From positions 186,001-250,000 of the forward strand of contig NZ_RSFW01000002.1 of NCBI RefSeq assembly GCF_003937825.1: a stretch of 64,000 nt of DNA. The letters run 5' to 3'. A program made the translations under genes and the position numbers. Below are positions 1 to 7,930 of this stretch, in pieces (the stretch's first letter is position 1; each line of letters starts with the position of its first letter). Origin of the DNA: Mesobacillus subterraneus. Lineage in GTDB: Bacteria; Bacillota; Bacilli; Bacillales; Cytobacillaceae. A model generated the notes under the pieces. That model worked only from the letters and a program-made list of their open reading frames with translations, did not search any database and was not told the origin of the DNA.

Positions 1-1
1 C

Positions 2-346
2 CTTTTGAACGCAGAAAAGGTCAGCAGAGAGGTCCCGTTCTACCTGTCGCTGGAAGCAGCTGAGGTCTATCCTGGCTGGCAAGGAGAAAATGAGCCGATT
101 TTTATCCAGGGGGTCGTCGACTGCATTTTCCGTGACGACAAAGGGACCGTCCTGCTCGATTTTAAGACAGACGGCATCCATGACCGCTTTAAAGGCGGTT
201 TCGAACAGGCCAGACCCATCTTGGAAGAGCGTTACCGAATCCAGATCAGCCTTTATGCAAAGGCGATCGAGCAAGTATGGAAGCAGCCAGTCGAGGAGAA
301 GTATTTATACTTCTTCGATGGCGGACACCTGCTTGAACTGGATTGA
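2..346 (+). CDS. addA: AddA, ATP-dependent helicase/nuclease subunit A (3' end only)
   Basis: The reading frame is open from the window edge, so the 5' part of the gene lies outside. About 114 C-terminal residues remain. They carry the end of the RecB-type nuclease domain: QGVVDCIF followed by VLLDFKTD, where the Asp of VDC and the Asp-x-Lys of DFKTD are metal-binding catalytic residues in this family. AddAB processes double-strand breaks to Chi-regulated 3' ends for RecA in Firmicutes. An intrinsic terminator follows directly, and the next gene is yisB; in B. subtilis sbcD and sbcC lie between addA and yisB but are absent here. Identification rests on the nuclease motif and synteny. Confidence 0.85.
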   Translation, partial: LLNAEKVSREVPFYLSLEAAEVYPGWQGENEPIFIQGVVDCIFRDDKGTVLLDFKTDGIHDRFKGGFEQARPILEERYRIQISLYAKAIEQVWKQPVEEKYLYFFDGGHLLELD

Positions 347-365
347 CTATAAAGATTTTCATCAT

Positions 366-409
366 AAAACCGGTCGGATGTGCACAATAATCCTGACCGG
401 TTTTTTTAT
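366..409 (+). terminator. Intrinsic terminator after addA
   Basis: A 10-bp stem (AAAACCGGTC / GACCGGTTTT) with a 19-nt loop runs into a T-rich tract. It ends the addA transcript before yisB. Confidence 0.8.
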
Positions 410-477
410 TAGCCGGACATTGACTTGAATGGGGTATGAAAAATATAATGAGACTCTTTTCGGGAGGGGAGTTAATC

Positions 478-786
478 ATGGCCAAGAAAAAACAATCGGG
501 CACTTGCGAATTATGCCTGAGGGAGGAGGTGGAGGTAACAGTCCATCACCTGACTCCGAAAGAAATGGGAGGTACTTTTCTTCCTACCGCAGATCTCTGT
601 ATCCCGTGCCATAAACAGATCCATGCTCTATTTACCAATGATGAGCTGGCAGCGGGATTGAATACGATTGAATCACTGCGTTCACATCCTAAAATCCATG
701 CTTTTGTGAAGTGGATAAAAAAGCAGCCTTCTTCAAGGCTGCCGAGGATTTCAAAATCAAATTCACGTAAACGGAAAAAACGTTAG
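478..786 (+). CDS. yisB: YisB-like HNH endonuclease-fold protein
   Basis: A protein of 102 residues. It has a CELC motif near residue 10, a VHH pair (HHLTP), and a C-x2-CH-x3-H element (CIPCHKQIH), the layout of small HNH nucleases with a structural zinc knuckle. The C-terminus is strongly basic. The ATG at 478 is preferred over an upstream in-frame ATG because GGGAGGGGAG lies just before it. Position between addA and gerP matches yisB of B. subtilis. Its stop codon (784-786) overlaps the stop of convergent gerPF, with no terminator between. The substrate is unknown; DNA binding or nicking is inferred from the fold only. Confidence 0.75.
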   Translation: MAKKKQSGTCELCLREEVEVTVHHLTPKEMGGTFLPTADLCIPCHKQIHALFTNDELAAGLNTIESLRSHPKIHAFVKWIKKQPSSRLPRISKSNSRKRKKR

Positions 787-1001
787 TTATTCCCTACTGT
801 CGGCTGGTCGATCAGGTTGGCATCAAGAACATTGCTGGCATTTAATCCATTGTTTGTAATAATGAATCCGCCAGTATTGAATCCACCCTGCCCAGCGACT
901 GTTTTCGAATTGCTTTTTGGCGAGATGAACAGCGTGTCGCCAAACTGCACTGTCCCGCCGCCAACATTCAAGATTTGCACAGGACCAATTATTGCTGGCA
1001 T
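783..1001 (-). CDS. gerPF: Spore germination protein GerPF
   Basis: A 72-residue protein of the GerPA/GerPF family. It starts MPAIIGPVQI and has the FGDTLFISPKS and FNTGGFIITNN blocks typical of the family; it is a paralogue of GerPA at the other end of the operon. GerP proteins are made in the mother cell late in sporulation and help germinants pass the coat. This is the last gene of gerPABCDEF, and its TAA overlaps the stop of convergent yisB. Confidence 0.9.
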   Translation of the reverse strand: MPAIIGPVQILNVGGGTVQFGDTLFISPKSNSKTVAGQGGFNTGGFIITNNGLNASNVLDANLIDQPTVGNN

Positions 1002-1032
1002 TTAAAACATCCTTTTCTTTTTAAGCTCTTAT

Positions 1033-1416
1033 TCAACCATTTCGCCCACTGCGAGGAAGCAGCTGGCGAATGTGCTTAACCCTGGCTTCCATGTTTATAT
1101 CACAGCTGTTTCCAAGGTGGACTACCGATGAAGAGGAGACACCAAGAATATCAATACTTCTAACTTTCAAGATCGGATTAAGGTTTTGAGTAGAACTGGA
1201 AATGGTTTCATCTGGAGGCTGAAATGGAATGGCTTCCGAAAAAATGGGGAAGGAAGCAAAATTGCCTTCATTACCAAAAAAAATCTCAGCTTCCCTTTGT
1301 ACGGCCAATGCTTTTGAGTTTGCAGCGATTTGCTCTGAATCACCAATTTGCAAAATCGAGGCAAACGTCACTGAGTTAATTTTTATGTTATCTACACATG
1401 CTGTTCTTTGAATCAT
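1033..1416 (-). CDS. gerPE: Spore germination protein GerPE
   Basis: A 127-residue protein. Two copies of a signature shared by GerP proteins are visible: KINSVTFASILQIGDS near the N-terminus and DILGVSSSSVVHLGNS near the C-terminus. This suggests an internally duplicated GerPD-like fold. It begins 2 nt after the stop of gerPD, implying translational coupling. Role: coat permeability to germinants, inferred from the family. Confidence 0.85.
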   Translation of the reverse strand: MIQRTACVDNIKINSVTFASILQIGDSEQIAANSKALAVQREAEIFFGNEGNFASFPIFSEAIPFQPPDETISSSTQNLNPILKVRSIDILGVSSSSVVHLGNSCDINMEARVKHIRQLLPRSGRNG

Positions 1417-1418
1417 CG

Positions 1419-1601
1419 CTATCTCGTTTCCGGTGCCAGCGGGACGAACGGCCCGACAATCAGGGATTCAGCCGGAGTATCGAATGTCGCTGCCAGGTTG
1501 ATGGTTTGGGCATCCCCGACCATGAGCAGTGAGGAGCTTGAAACACCGATTATCCGAATGTCCCCGACGCAAATATCGCGGTTATAGACTTGAAAATTCA
1601 T
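1419..1601 (-). CDS. gerPD: Spore germination protein GerPD
   Basis: A 60-residue protein beginning MNFQVYNRDI with IIGVSSSSLLMVGDA, the short GerPB/D/E motif (hydrophobic strand, serine run, Gly-Asp). Its start overlaps the end of gerPC by 4 nt. It sits in the conserved fourth position of the operon. Confidence 0.85.
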   Translation of the reverse strand: MNFQVYNRDICVGDIRIIGVSSSSLLMVGDAQTINLAATFDTPAESLIVGPFVPLAPETR

Positions 1602-2215
1602 TCTGAACGTCCTTCCTTCACATTGTCTGGCAGGTTTTTAAGGAACAGGAAAACCCCATTATGAATCTCCTGCTTCAGTGCATCGATGACTTGTTCATTC
1701 AGTTCCGGACCTTGCTGCGTCCCTCGCTCACCAGCGGTGCGCTCTTGTAAGTGGGCAGCCACTCTGCCAGACAGCTGCTTTTTTATATCCTCTTTTATAA
1801 AATCAAAATAAGAGTCGTCAATATTGATTCCAAGATTCGTTTGGGCATCCCGGTAGATATTCTCTAATTCCGTTTCAAGATAATGATGCAAAGCGGATTC
1901 TATTTCGATTGTTCTTTTGAAAATCTGCTTAGGAGGAACAGGCACATTCACCGCTTTTTGATCGACGGTAAAATCCTCGATTCCATCCAGATCAGTCGGG
2001 TTTAAACCGATATTCAGTGTCCCCTCGAGTGTTTCTACTTTTAACTGGTCGAATTTATATTCGATATTCCCGATTTGTACAGGAGGGCGCTCCTTCAATG
2101 CAGCAATTTCCTCCTGCAAATCCAGAACCATCTTTTCCAGCCTGGCTGTTTTTCTGCTCTGGTGCTCCACATATAAATGCAGCTTTTTTAAATAATCCAA
2201 GAATTCCGCATCCAA
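1598..2215 (-). CDS. gerPC: Spore germination protein GerPC
   Basis: The largest GerP protein. Starting at the TTG at 2215 gives 205 residues, the usual GerPC length. An in-frame GTG nine bases upstream is less likely because it falls inside the AGGTGG ribosome site. The N-terminal third is predicted coiled coil (heptad-like HQSRKTARLEKMVLDLQEEIAAL). The rest is polar with a long helical C-terminus (LNEQVIDALKQEIHNGVFLFL). Required for efficient germinant access through the coat in Bacillus; the molecular function is unknown. Confidence 0.85.
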   Translation of the reverse strand: MDAEFLDYLKKLHLYVEHQSRKTARLEKMVLDLQEEIAALKERPPVQIGNIEYKFDQLKVETLEGTLNIGLNPTDLDGIEDFTVDQKAVNVPVPPKQIFKRTIEIESALHHYLETELENIYRDAQTNLGINIDDSYFDFIKEDIKKQLSGRVAAHLQERTAGERGTQQGPELNEQVIDALKQEIHNGVFLFLKNLPDNVKEGRSE

Positions 2216-2239
2216 ACGAACCACCTCGCTTCAGGCCAG

Positions 2240-2509
2240 TTATTTGTTTTCTTCTCCATGCAGACGGACCGGTCCCTGCAGTGGAACGGCAGGGGCTTCC
2301 AATGTGCTGGTTGTTGTCTCCTGGACTCCTGTCATGATTTGGCTGGGATGTACAGCCTCTGGAGCGGGCTCTGTAAATCCGCCAGTGTTGTACAGGTAGG
2401 AAACAGGCTTGATCAGTCCGGCACTTCCAATTTGCAAGACAGAAGAGTTCGTGATCCCATCAATCCTCAGCATATTGATATGAATGGACTGCTGTATATA
2501 AAAATTCAT
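2240..2509 (-). CDS. gerPB: Spore germination protein GerPB
   Basis: An 89-residue protein beginning MNFYIQQSIHINMLRI, followed by GITNSSVLQIGSAG (family motif). The C-terminal half is Pro/Glu/Ala-rich and low complexity (FTEPAPEAVHPSQ), as in other GerPB proteins. Second gene of the operon, 14 bp downstream of gerPA. Confidence 0.85.
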   Translation of the reverse strand: MNFYIQQSIHINMLRIDGITNSSVLQIGSAGLIKPVSYLYNTGGFTEPAPEAVHPSQIMTGVQETTTSTLEAPAVPLQGPVRLHGEENK

Positions 2510-2523
2510 TCAACTCACCCGCA

Positions 2524-2745
2524 TTATACATTCAGATAATTTCCCTGGTCGACTCCATCCTGGTCATAGGTATTGGTTGAGCTTTGGTTATTGTACACGG
2601 TCAATCCATCTCCGGTATTGAAGGATCCAGCACCTGAAAAAGTTTTGGCTGTAGATACAGGGCTTATTCTATATACATCGCCAATATGGAATACGGCGCT
2701 GTTCCCGAGAGAAATGACCTGTGCGACTCCAACTATTGCTGGCAT
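2524..2745 (-). CDS. gerPA: Spore germination protein GerPA
   Basis: A 73-residue paralogue of GerPF: MPAIVGVAQV, FHIGDVYRISPVS, GSFNTGDGLT, and a C-terminus with YDQDGVDQ. The ATG at 2745 is chosen over an in-frame GTG at 2754 because AAAAGGGTG lies 6-7 nt before the ATG but would overlap the GTG. First gene of the operon, with a SigK-like promoter just upstream. Confidence 0.88.
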   Translation of the reverse strand: MPAIVGVAQVISLGNSAVFHIGDVYRISPVSTAKTFSGAGSFNTGDGLTVYNNQSSTNTYDQDGVDQGNYLNV

Positions 2746-2776
2746 GAGCAACACCCTTTTACTTGGATTTCTTTAT

Positions 2777-2803
2777 TATCCTATGTGCCCAATTAAAGAA
2801 TGT
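2777..2803 (-). promoter_or_regulatory. SigK-type promoter of the gerP operon
   Basis: On the minus strand the sequence reads AC, a 16-nt spacer, then CATAGGATA, matching the SigK pattern (AC, 16-17 nt, CATA-N3-TA). It lies about 30 nt before the gerPA start. B. subtilis gerP is known to be SigK-dependent; here the call is by consensus only. Confidence 0.6.
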
Positions 2804-2884
2804 GATTAAAATGCCCATTTCTTTCGTCAAAGGTGCATGCAAATTCATGGTTGATGTGATGTCGAATTATGCGGCTGAAATTAT

Positions 2885-2913
2885 GTTATATAACAGATGG
2901 AAAGTTATATAAC
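2885..2913. promoter_or_regulatory. Pair of identical palindromes upstream of the acyl-CoA ligase
   Basis: The self-complementary GTTATATAAC occurs at 2885-2894 and 2904-2913, each followed by AGA, so a 13-bp direct repeat has a 19-bp period. The arrangement looks like a tandem operator for a dimeric repressor. No regulator is identified. Confidence 0.4.
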
Positions 2914-2979
2914 AGAAGAATAATATGGTAGTATATTTATATATTTAGAATTTTAAAATTATTCTTTAGGAGGCAGATT

Positions 2980-4572
2980 ATGAACGTTCCATTGCTTTTG
3001 AATCAGTTCCTGGACCGCGCGGTAGCGCTATACGGAGACAAAAAGGCCATTTTTTCCGAAGACAGAGCTTTTACATATTCTGAACTGAATGAGCGGGTGA
3101 ACAGGCTGGCTGATGGATTGCGGAAGCTTGGTGCGGCCAAGGGAGACCGGATTGCCTATCTTGCACCAAATTCTGTGGAAATGCTGGAAGGTTTCTATGG
3201 TGTTTTTCAGGTTGGCGCCGTGATGGTTCCCTTGAATATCCGCTTGAAGCCAGATGACTACCTGTTTATCTTGAACCACAGTGAATCTAAGGTGTTGTTC
3301 GTGGATCAGGACTTATATCATCTGATCCAACCAATTAAAAATGACCTTGAAACGGTCGAGCAGATCATTGTTCATTACAAAGACGATAGCCTGGATGAGA
3401 CAGGTTATGATGAATGGCTGCTCCAGCACTCTCCTGACACTTTCAAACGAGAAGAACTGGAGGAGGAGGATGTTTGCAGCCTTCTGTATACAAGCGGGAC
3501 GACAGGAAATCCAAAGGGTGTCATGCTGACACATCGGAATAATTACCTTCATGCTTTGACCACGATGCATCATTTGCGGGTCAGTGACGAGGATGTCCTG
3601 CTGCATGTCCTGCCGATGTTCCATGTGAATGGATGGGGATCACCATTTTACTACACTGCGAATGGCGCCTCGCAGGTATGTCTGCGCAAAACGACTCCAG
3701 AGGTTATTTTTAAAGCGCTGGAAAAGCATAAGGTCAGCATCATGCATATGGCTCCGACCGTTCTGAACTCTCTTCTGCAGTATTATGAAAAAAATGTCCC
3801 GAGCATCGAGCAGCAGGTTCGCGTTGTCATCGCCGGCTCCGCACCGCCGCCAGCCTTTGTGACAAGAGTCGAAAAAGAACTGGGCTGGGAGTTCATCCAG
3901 GTATACGGAATGACTGAATCCTCGCCGCTCAGCACGATTTCAACCGTAAGATCCCATTTGAAGCACCTTCCGCTGAGCGAACAGTATCGCATGAAAGCCA
4001 AGGCAGGGATTTCAATGATCGGCTGCCAGGTGAAAGTCGTGAATGATTACGGTGAAGAGGTGGCACATGACGGCAAGGAAATCGGGGAAGTGATTACCCG
4101 CAGCAATGGAGTCATGAAAGGCTACTGGAAAAATGAAGAGGCGACCATGGAAACGATCCGCAATGGCTGGCTCCATACAGGGGACATGGCAACCGTCGAT
4201 CCATACGGCAATATCGATATCGTCGACCGCAAAAAGGATGTCATCATCAGCGGCGGTGAGAATATTTCCTCCATCGAAGTCGAAGGGGTACTCTATGACC
4301 ACCCGGCAGTCCTTGAAGCAGCGGTCATCGCAGTGCCGCATGAAAAATGGGGCGAAACCCCTCATGCCTATATCGTCCTTCGGGAAAACGAGCAAGTTTC
4401 CGAAGCAGACCTCATCGCCTTCTCAAGAGAAAAACTCGCCCACTTCAAAGCAATTACCGGAGTCACCTTTGTAAAAGAACTGCCAAAAACAGCCTCCGGT
4501 AAAATCCAGAAAGTGCACCTAAGAAATGAATACTGGGAATCCAAAGGCAAAGAAGGAAGATTCGTAAACTAA
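2980..4572 (+). CDS. Acyl-CoA synthetase (AMP-forming), fatty-acid/medium-chain type
   Basis: A 530-residue adenylate-forming enzyme. The P-loop-like signature YTSGTTGNPKG is near residue 169, the A5 motif YGMTESSP near 311, WLHTGDM near 400, DRKKDVIISGGENIS near 418, and the terminal catalytic lysine in PKTASGKIQK. It should activate a carboxylic acid to acyl-AMP and then acyl-CoA. The motifs do not fix the chain length; the size and lack of signal peptide suit a cytosolic medium- or long-chain ligase. It is monocistronic, with AGGAGG before ATG and a terminator after. Paired palindromes upstream suggest its own repressor. Confidence 0.85.
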   Translation: MNVPLLLNQFLDRAVALYGDKKAIFSEDRAFTYSELNERVNRLADGLRKLGAAKGDRIAYLAPNSVEMLEGFYGVFQVGAVMVPLNIRLKPDDYLFILNHSESKVLFVDQDLYHLIQPIKNDLETVEQIIVHYKDDSLDETGYDEWLLQHSPDTFKREELEEEDVCSLLYTSGTTGNPKGVMLTHRNNYLHALTTMHHLRVSDEDVLLHVLPMFHVNGWGSPFYYTANGASQVCLRKTTPEVIFKALEKHKVSIMHMAPTVLNSLLQYYEKNVPSIEQQVRVVIAGSAPPPAFVTRVEKELGWEFIQVYGMTESSPLSTISTVRSHLKHLPLSEQYRMKAKAGISMIGCQVKVVNDYGEEVAHDGKEIGEVITRSNGVMKGYWKNEEATMETIRNGWLHTGDMATVDPYGNIDIVDRKKDVIISGGENISSIEVEGVLYDHPAVLEAAVIAVPHEKWGETPHAYIVLRENEQVSEADLIAFSREKLAHFKAITGVTFVKELPKTASGKIQKVHLRNEYWESKGKEGRFVN

Positions 4573-4580
4573 TAAACTGC

Positions 4581-4612
4581 AGGACTGCCAGAAACCCGGG
4601 CAGTCCTTCTTT
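4581..4612 (+). terminator. Intrinsic terminator after acyl-CoA ligase
   Basis: The 9-bp stem AGGACTGCC / GGCAGTCCT is followed by TCTTTGT. Confidence 0.7.
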
Positions 4613-4688
4613 GTGAAACAGAGGGACGGTTCTGCTGTTTCAGTTCTTTCCCGAATGATGAAACAGTAGAACCGTCCCCGTGTTTTCA
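4613..4688. repeat. REP-like palindromic element (GGGACGGTTCT family)
   Basis: A 19-bp arm at 4623-4641 (GGGACGGTTCTGCTGTTTC) and its reverse complement at 4660-4678 differ at one position, with an 18-nt loop. The outer flanks (GAAACAGA / CGTGTTTTC) extend the symmetry. From memory, this GGGACGGTTCT...TGTTTC sequence recurs between genes in many Bacillaceae and behaves as a REP/MITE-like element. Only one copy is seen in this window. Confidence 0.65.
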
Positions 4689-4731
4689 TGTATGATGTAG
4701 ATGTAAACTTTTGGATGGGATGAGGGGAAGT

Positions 4732-5916
4732 ATGGAGTTGAACGGGAGCGGGTCTGGAGGCAGGATTGTTTCTATTGACCGGATGCGGGGATTTTCTATA
4801 TTGGGGATTTTTTTAGTTAACATGATTTCATTCCATTCGCCTTTGTTTTATATTGACCATGAAACATGGTGGGATGGGAAACACAATTTATTTACATACC
4901 GATTGATTGATGTATTGGTTCAAGCTAGTTTTTATCCGTTGTTTGCGATGCTTTTCGGATATGGTCTGGTCATTTTAAGAGAAAGGACGCTGGATAAAGG
5001 GCTGAGTTTCACTCCTTTGGCCATAAGGAGGCTTTCCATTTTGCTGTTGATGGGAATTGTCCATGCCTTCCTCATTTGGGAAGGGGATATTCTCATTACG
5101 TATGCCATTTGCGGTTTTGTGTTCCTCCTGGTCATTGGCTGGACCGCCAGAAGACTGTTCATTGCAGGAATCACTCTGTATGTTGTGCCAAATCTTCTGC
5201 TGCTATTGATGCTTGGTGCTGCCTCCTTTGTCAATGGAGGTACGGAGTTTTCCATGTATGACGGACAGGCTGCGGAGCAGGCGATCAATGTCTATCAAAC
5301 TGGCAGCTTTGCAGAGGTGACCCAACAGCGGATAGCGGAATGGTCAAAACACAATGACCTTTTCGGGCTGTTTTTTTACCTGATTACGATTCTGCCTCTA
5401 TTCATGATTGGGGCAGGGGCTGCAAAACTAAAGCTGTTTGAGGATGTTGCTTCAAAGAAGAGGAGGCTGACGAGAGCCGCTGGAGTTCTCGCCGTTCTGG
5501 GGTTGTTGATCAAGTCGCTTCCATACCTTTCCGGAAGGACGTTCATGACAGATTTTGCCCAGGATGTTTTTGGAGGAGCACTGCTGGCAATGGCTTATGC
5601 ATTGCTGGTCGCACTGGCTTCTGAAAACAGGCGATTTGACAGGCTTCTGTACCCGCTCGAGGCTGCCGGCCGGCTGTCCATCAGCAATTACCTCTTCCAG
5701 TCCATTCTCTCGACGATGATTTTTTACAGCTACGGACTCGGCTATTACGGAAAAGTATCGATCTTCACCGGATCGGTGCTGGCATTGGTGATTTATGCGA
5801 TCCAGCTCGCTTTAAGTGTCTGGTGGGTAAAAAACTATCACTATGGTCCAGTCGAATGGCTCTGGCGAAGCGGAACCTATTTGAAAAAGCAACGCTTTAA
5901 AAAAGGAGGAGCCTGA
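4732..5916 (+). CDS. DUF418 family polytopic membrane protein
   Basis: About 394 residues with many hydrophobic helices. The N-terminal IVSIDRMRGFSILGIFLVNM, the FYPLFAMLFGYG segment and the C-terminal LSISNYLFQSILSTMIFYSYGLGYYG with VEWLWRSGTY are hallmarks of the DUF418 (YeiB/YxaH-like) family. Function is unknown; these proteins resemble membrane acyltransferase-3 folds. The ATG at 4732 behind GATGAGGGGAAG is preferred over an upstream TTG. The stop overlaps the next start (TGATG), so it is translationally coupled to the P-loop gene. Confidence 0.8.
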   Translation: MELNGSGSGGRIVSIDRMRGFSILGIFLVNMISFHSPLFYIDHETWWDGKHNLFTYRLIDVLVQASFYPLFAMLFGYGLVILRERTLDKGLSFTPLAIRRLSILLLMGIVHAFLIWEGDILITYAICGFVFLLVIGWTARRLFIAGITLYVVPNLLLLLMLGAASFVNGGTEFSMYDGQAAEQAINVYQTGSFAEVTQQRIAEWSKHNDLFGLFFYLITILPLFMIGAGAAKLKLFEDVASKKRRLTRAAGVLAVLGLLIKSLPYLSGRTFMTDFAQDVFGGALLAMAYALLVALASENRRFDRLLYPLEAAGRLSISNYLFQSILSTMIFYSYGLGYYGKVSIFTGSVLALVIYAIQLALSVWWVKNYHYGPVEWLWRSGTYLKKQRFKKGGA

Positions 5917-6446
5917 TGGAGAAGGTCATCATCATCGGCAGCGGCGGGGCAGGTAAGTCAACCCTTGCCGTCAAGCTTGGAGAAGTCCTTGGTATAAAGG
6001 TGTATCATTTGGACGCCCTGTACTGGAAACCAGGATGGGAGATGACTCCGAAGGACGAGTGGAAATTGATTGTCTCGGGAATTTTGAAAAAAGATTCCTG
6101 GATCATGGACGGTAATTTCGGCAGTACCCTGGAGATGCGTGCCGAGGCTGCGGACACCATCATTTTTCTGGATTATTCAACGCTAAGATGCCTTTATGGC
6201 ATTTTTAAGCGCAGGATCATGTACCATGGAAAGACCAGACCGGACATGAATGAAGGCTGTCCGGAAAAGCTGGATTGGGAGTTTATCAAATGGGTGGCAA
6301 CATACAAGCGCAAAAAGGCTCCGGATATCCAGGCAAGAATGGAAAGACTCCGCGAACAGGGAAAAGAGATATACCATTTTACCAGCCCGGGGGAGACTGC
6401 AAGGTTTATAGAAAAACTTTCAAATAATAGGAGGGTATCCGCATGA
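5916..6446 (+). CDS. P-loop 'DNA topology modulation protein' (FlaR/AAA kinase-like)
   Basis: A 176-residue adenylate-kinase-like P-loop protein. Walker A GSGGAGKST lies at residues 8-16, followed by KVYHLDALYWKPGW, DGNF and IFLDYST, the standard blocks of this family. The name comes from an old genetic association; a small-molecule kinase role is more likely but unproven. It overlaps both neighbours, so DUF418, this gene and yisK form one operon. Confidence 0.75.
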   Translation: MEKVIIIGSGGAGKSTLAVKLGEVLGIKVYHLDALYWKPGWEMTPKDEWKLIVSGILKKDSWIMDGNFGSTLEMRAEAADTIIFLDYSTLRCLYGIFKRRIMYHGKTRPDMNEGCPEKLDWEFIKWVATYKRKKAPDIQARMERLREQGKEIYHFTSPGETARFIEKLSNNRRVSA

Positions 6447-7351
6447 AATTCGTTACGTTCAGAAATGCAACTGGACAATTTATTGGGGCAGTCAATGACG
6501 AAGAAAACCATATCATTTCGCTGGCAGCCGCTTCTGAAAAAATGAATGGAGAGTCTGCTCTCCCTGCAAGTTTGCTGGAAGGTATCGCTCTTGGTGACCA
6601 ATTTTACAAGGAAGCGAAGAATATTGTGGCGTGGATAAAAGAAAACCAGCTTGAAGATGAGTTATCCATTCCGCTGGAGTCAGTCGAATTGCTGGCCCCG
6701 ATCCCGCGTCCGGCAAAAAATATCTTCTGTGTCGGTAAGAATTACGCAGAGCATGCGATTGAAATGGGCAGCAAGGATGATATCCCTGAACATGTGATGG
6801 TATTTACGAAAGCTCCTACAACTGTCATTGGCCATGAAGACAGCATCCATGACCACAGGGAGCTGACGGAACAGCTTGACTACGAAGGCGAGCTTGCTGT
6901 GGTGATCGGCAAGAAGGGGAAGGGAATCAAGAGGGAAGAGGTCCTCGATTATGTTTTCGGCTATACGATTCTCAACGATGTCACAGCTCGCGACCTGCAG
7001 TCGAAGCATAAACAATTCTTTATTGGAAAAAGCCTTGATACTACATGTCCGATTGGTCCCTGGCTTGTGCACAAATCGGCGATCGACAACCCAAACAGCC
7101 TGAACATTAAAACGACAGTTAATGGCGAAGTCAGGCAGGATTCAAATACGGAAAACTTCATTTTTCCTGTGGAAGAAGTAATTTCTGTGCTCTCACAGGG
7201 AATGACTCTAGAGCCAGGCGATATCATCGCAACAGGAACGCCAGCAGGAGTCGGCAAAGGCTTCAAGCCGCCAAGATTCCTTAAGGCAGGAGACACGATT
7301 GAAATAACGGTTGAAGGAATTGGTACTTTAAGAAATCAGGTAAAAGGTTGA
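6443..7351 (+). CDS. yisK: YisK, fumarylacetoacetate hydrolase-fold oxaloacetate decarboxylase
   Basis: A 302-residue FAH-family protein. LLAPIPRPAKNIFCVGKNYAEHA opens the catalytic domain; the metal ligands sit in LDYEGELAVVIG (Glu) and NDVTARDLQ (Asp). It ends ATGTPAGVGKGF, as in YisK. Length and sequence match B. subtilis YisK, reported to decarboxylate oxaloacetate and to interact with the Mbl cytoskeleton. The first ~70 residues are the variable FAH N-terminal domain. It overlaps the P-loop gene by 4 nt and lies upstream of yisL, as in B. subtilis. Confidence 0.88.
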   Translation: MKFVTFRNATGQFIGAVNDEENHIISLAAASEKMNGESALPASLLEGIALGDQFYKEAKNIVAWIKENQLEDELSIPLESVELLAPIPRPAKNIFCVGKNYAEHAIEMGSKDDIPEHVMVFTKAPTTVIGHEDSIHDHRELTEQLDYEGELAVVIGKKGKGIKREEVLDYVFGYTILNDVTARDLQSKHKQFFIGKSLDTTCPIGPWLVHKSAIDNPNSLNIKTTVNGEVRQDSNTENFIFPVEEVISVLSQGMTLEPGDIIATGTPAGVGKGFKPPRFLKAGDTIEITVEGIGTLRNQVKG

Positions 7352-7446
7352 GCACTCTAATATACTTATCTTCTCACCATATTTTTAGGATTTTCGGCTT
7401 CAATATGGTATGATATTTTAGAATTTGACGTTAGGAGGACGGGTAC

Positions 7447-7800
7447 ATGATACATGCCCATATGACAGCGTGGTTTTTAGCGCTGATTTTATTTTTCGTT
7501 TCACTCGGACTACATAAAAGCGGCAAGGAAAAGGGCGCTAAGATCGTCCATATGGTTTTGCGACTGTTTTACCTGTTGATTCTGTTGACTGGTTTCATGC
7601 TTCTGTTCAGCATTAACATCAACATGATGTATGTTCTGAAAGCAGCAGTCGGACTGTGGGTCATCGCGATGCTCGAAATGATTTTAATCCGTACGAAGAA
7701 AAACGAAAAAGCATCCATTCTATGGATTCAATTTATCGTTGCTTTGCTTCTTGTTCTGTATTTAGGTTTCTCATTGCCGTTAGGAACTTACCTGTTCTAA
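7447..7800 (+). CDS. yisL: YisL family membrane protein (DUF1516)
   Basis: A 117-residue protein with four hydrophobic helices (about 8-20, 38-55, 60-80, 95-115). The AKIVHMVLRLFYLLILLTG block is characteristic of YisL. Small polytopic protein of unknown function. TTAGGAGG lies 8-9 nt before the ATG. A separate promoter is likely because about 95 bp separate it from yisK. Confidence 0.85.
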   Translation: MIHAHMTAWFLALILFFVSLGLHKSGKEKGAKIVHMVLRLFYLLILLTGFMLLFSININMMYVLKAAVGLWVIAMLEMILIRTKKNEKASILWIQFIVALLLVLYLGFSLPLGTYLF

Positions 7801-7812
7801 ATAAGATTGTCG

Positions 7813-7851
7813 AAAAAAGCTGTCCTTTGAGACGGCTTTTTTTCTTTTTTT
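7813..7851 (+). terminator. Intrinsic terminator after yisL
   Basis: AAAAAAGCTGTC pairs with GACGGCTTTTTTT across a 6-nt loop and is followed by a T tract. Confidence 0.8.
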
Positions 7852-7930
7852 GTCATATCTTCCCCTGTAGTTATATGGTATTTTTAGAGGTAAGGGATAT
7901 TGGAGAAATAAGAGAAAATTGGAGATTGCA

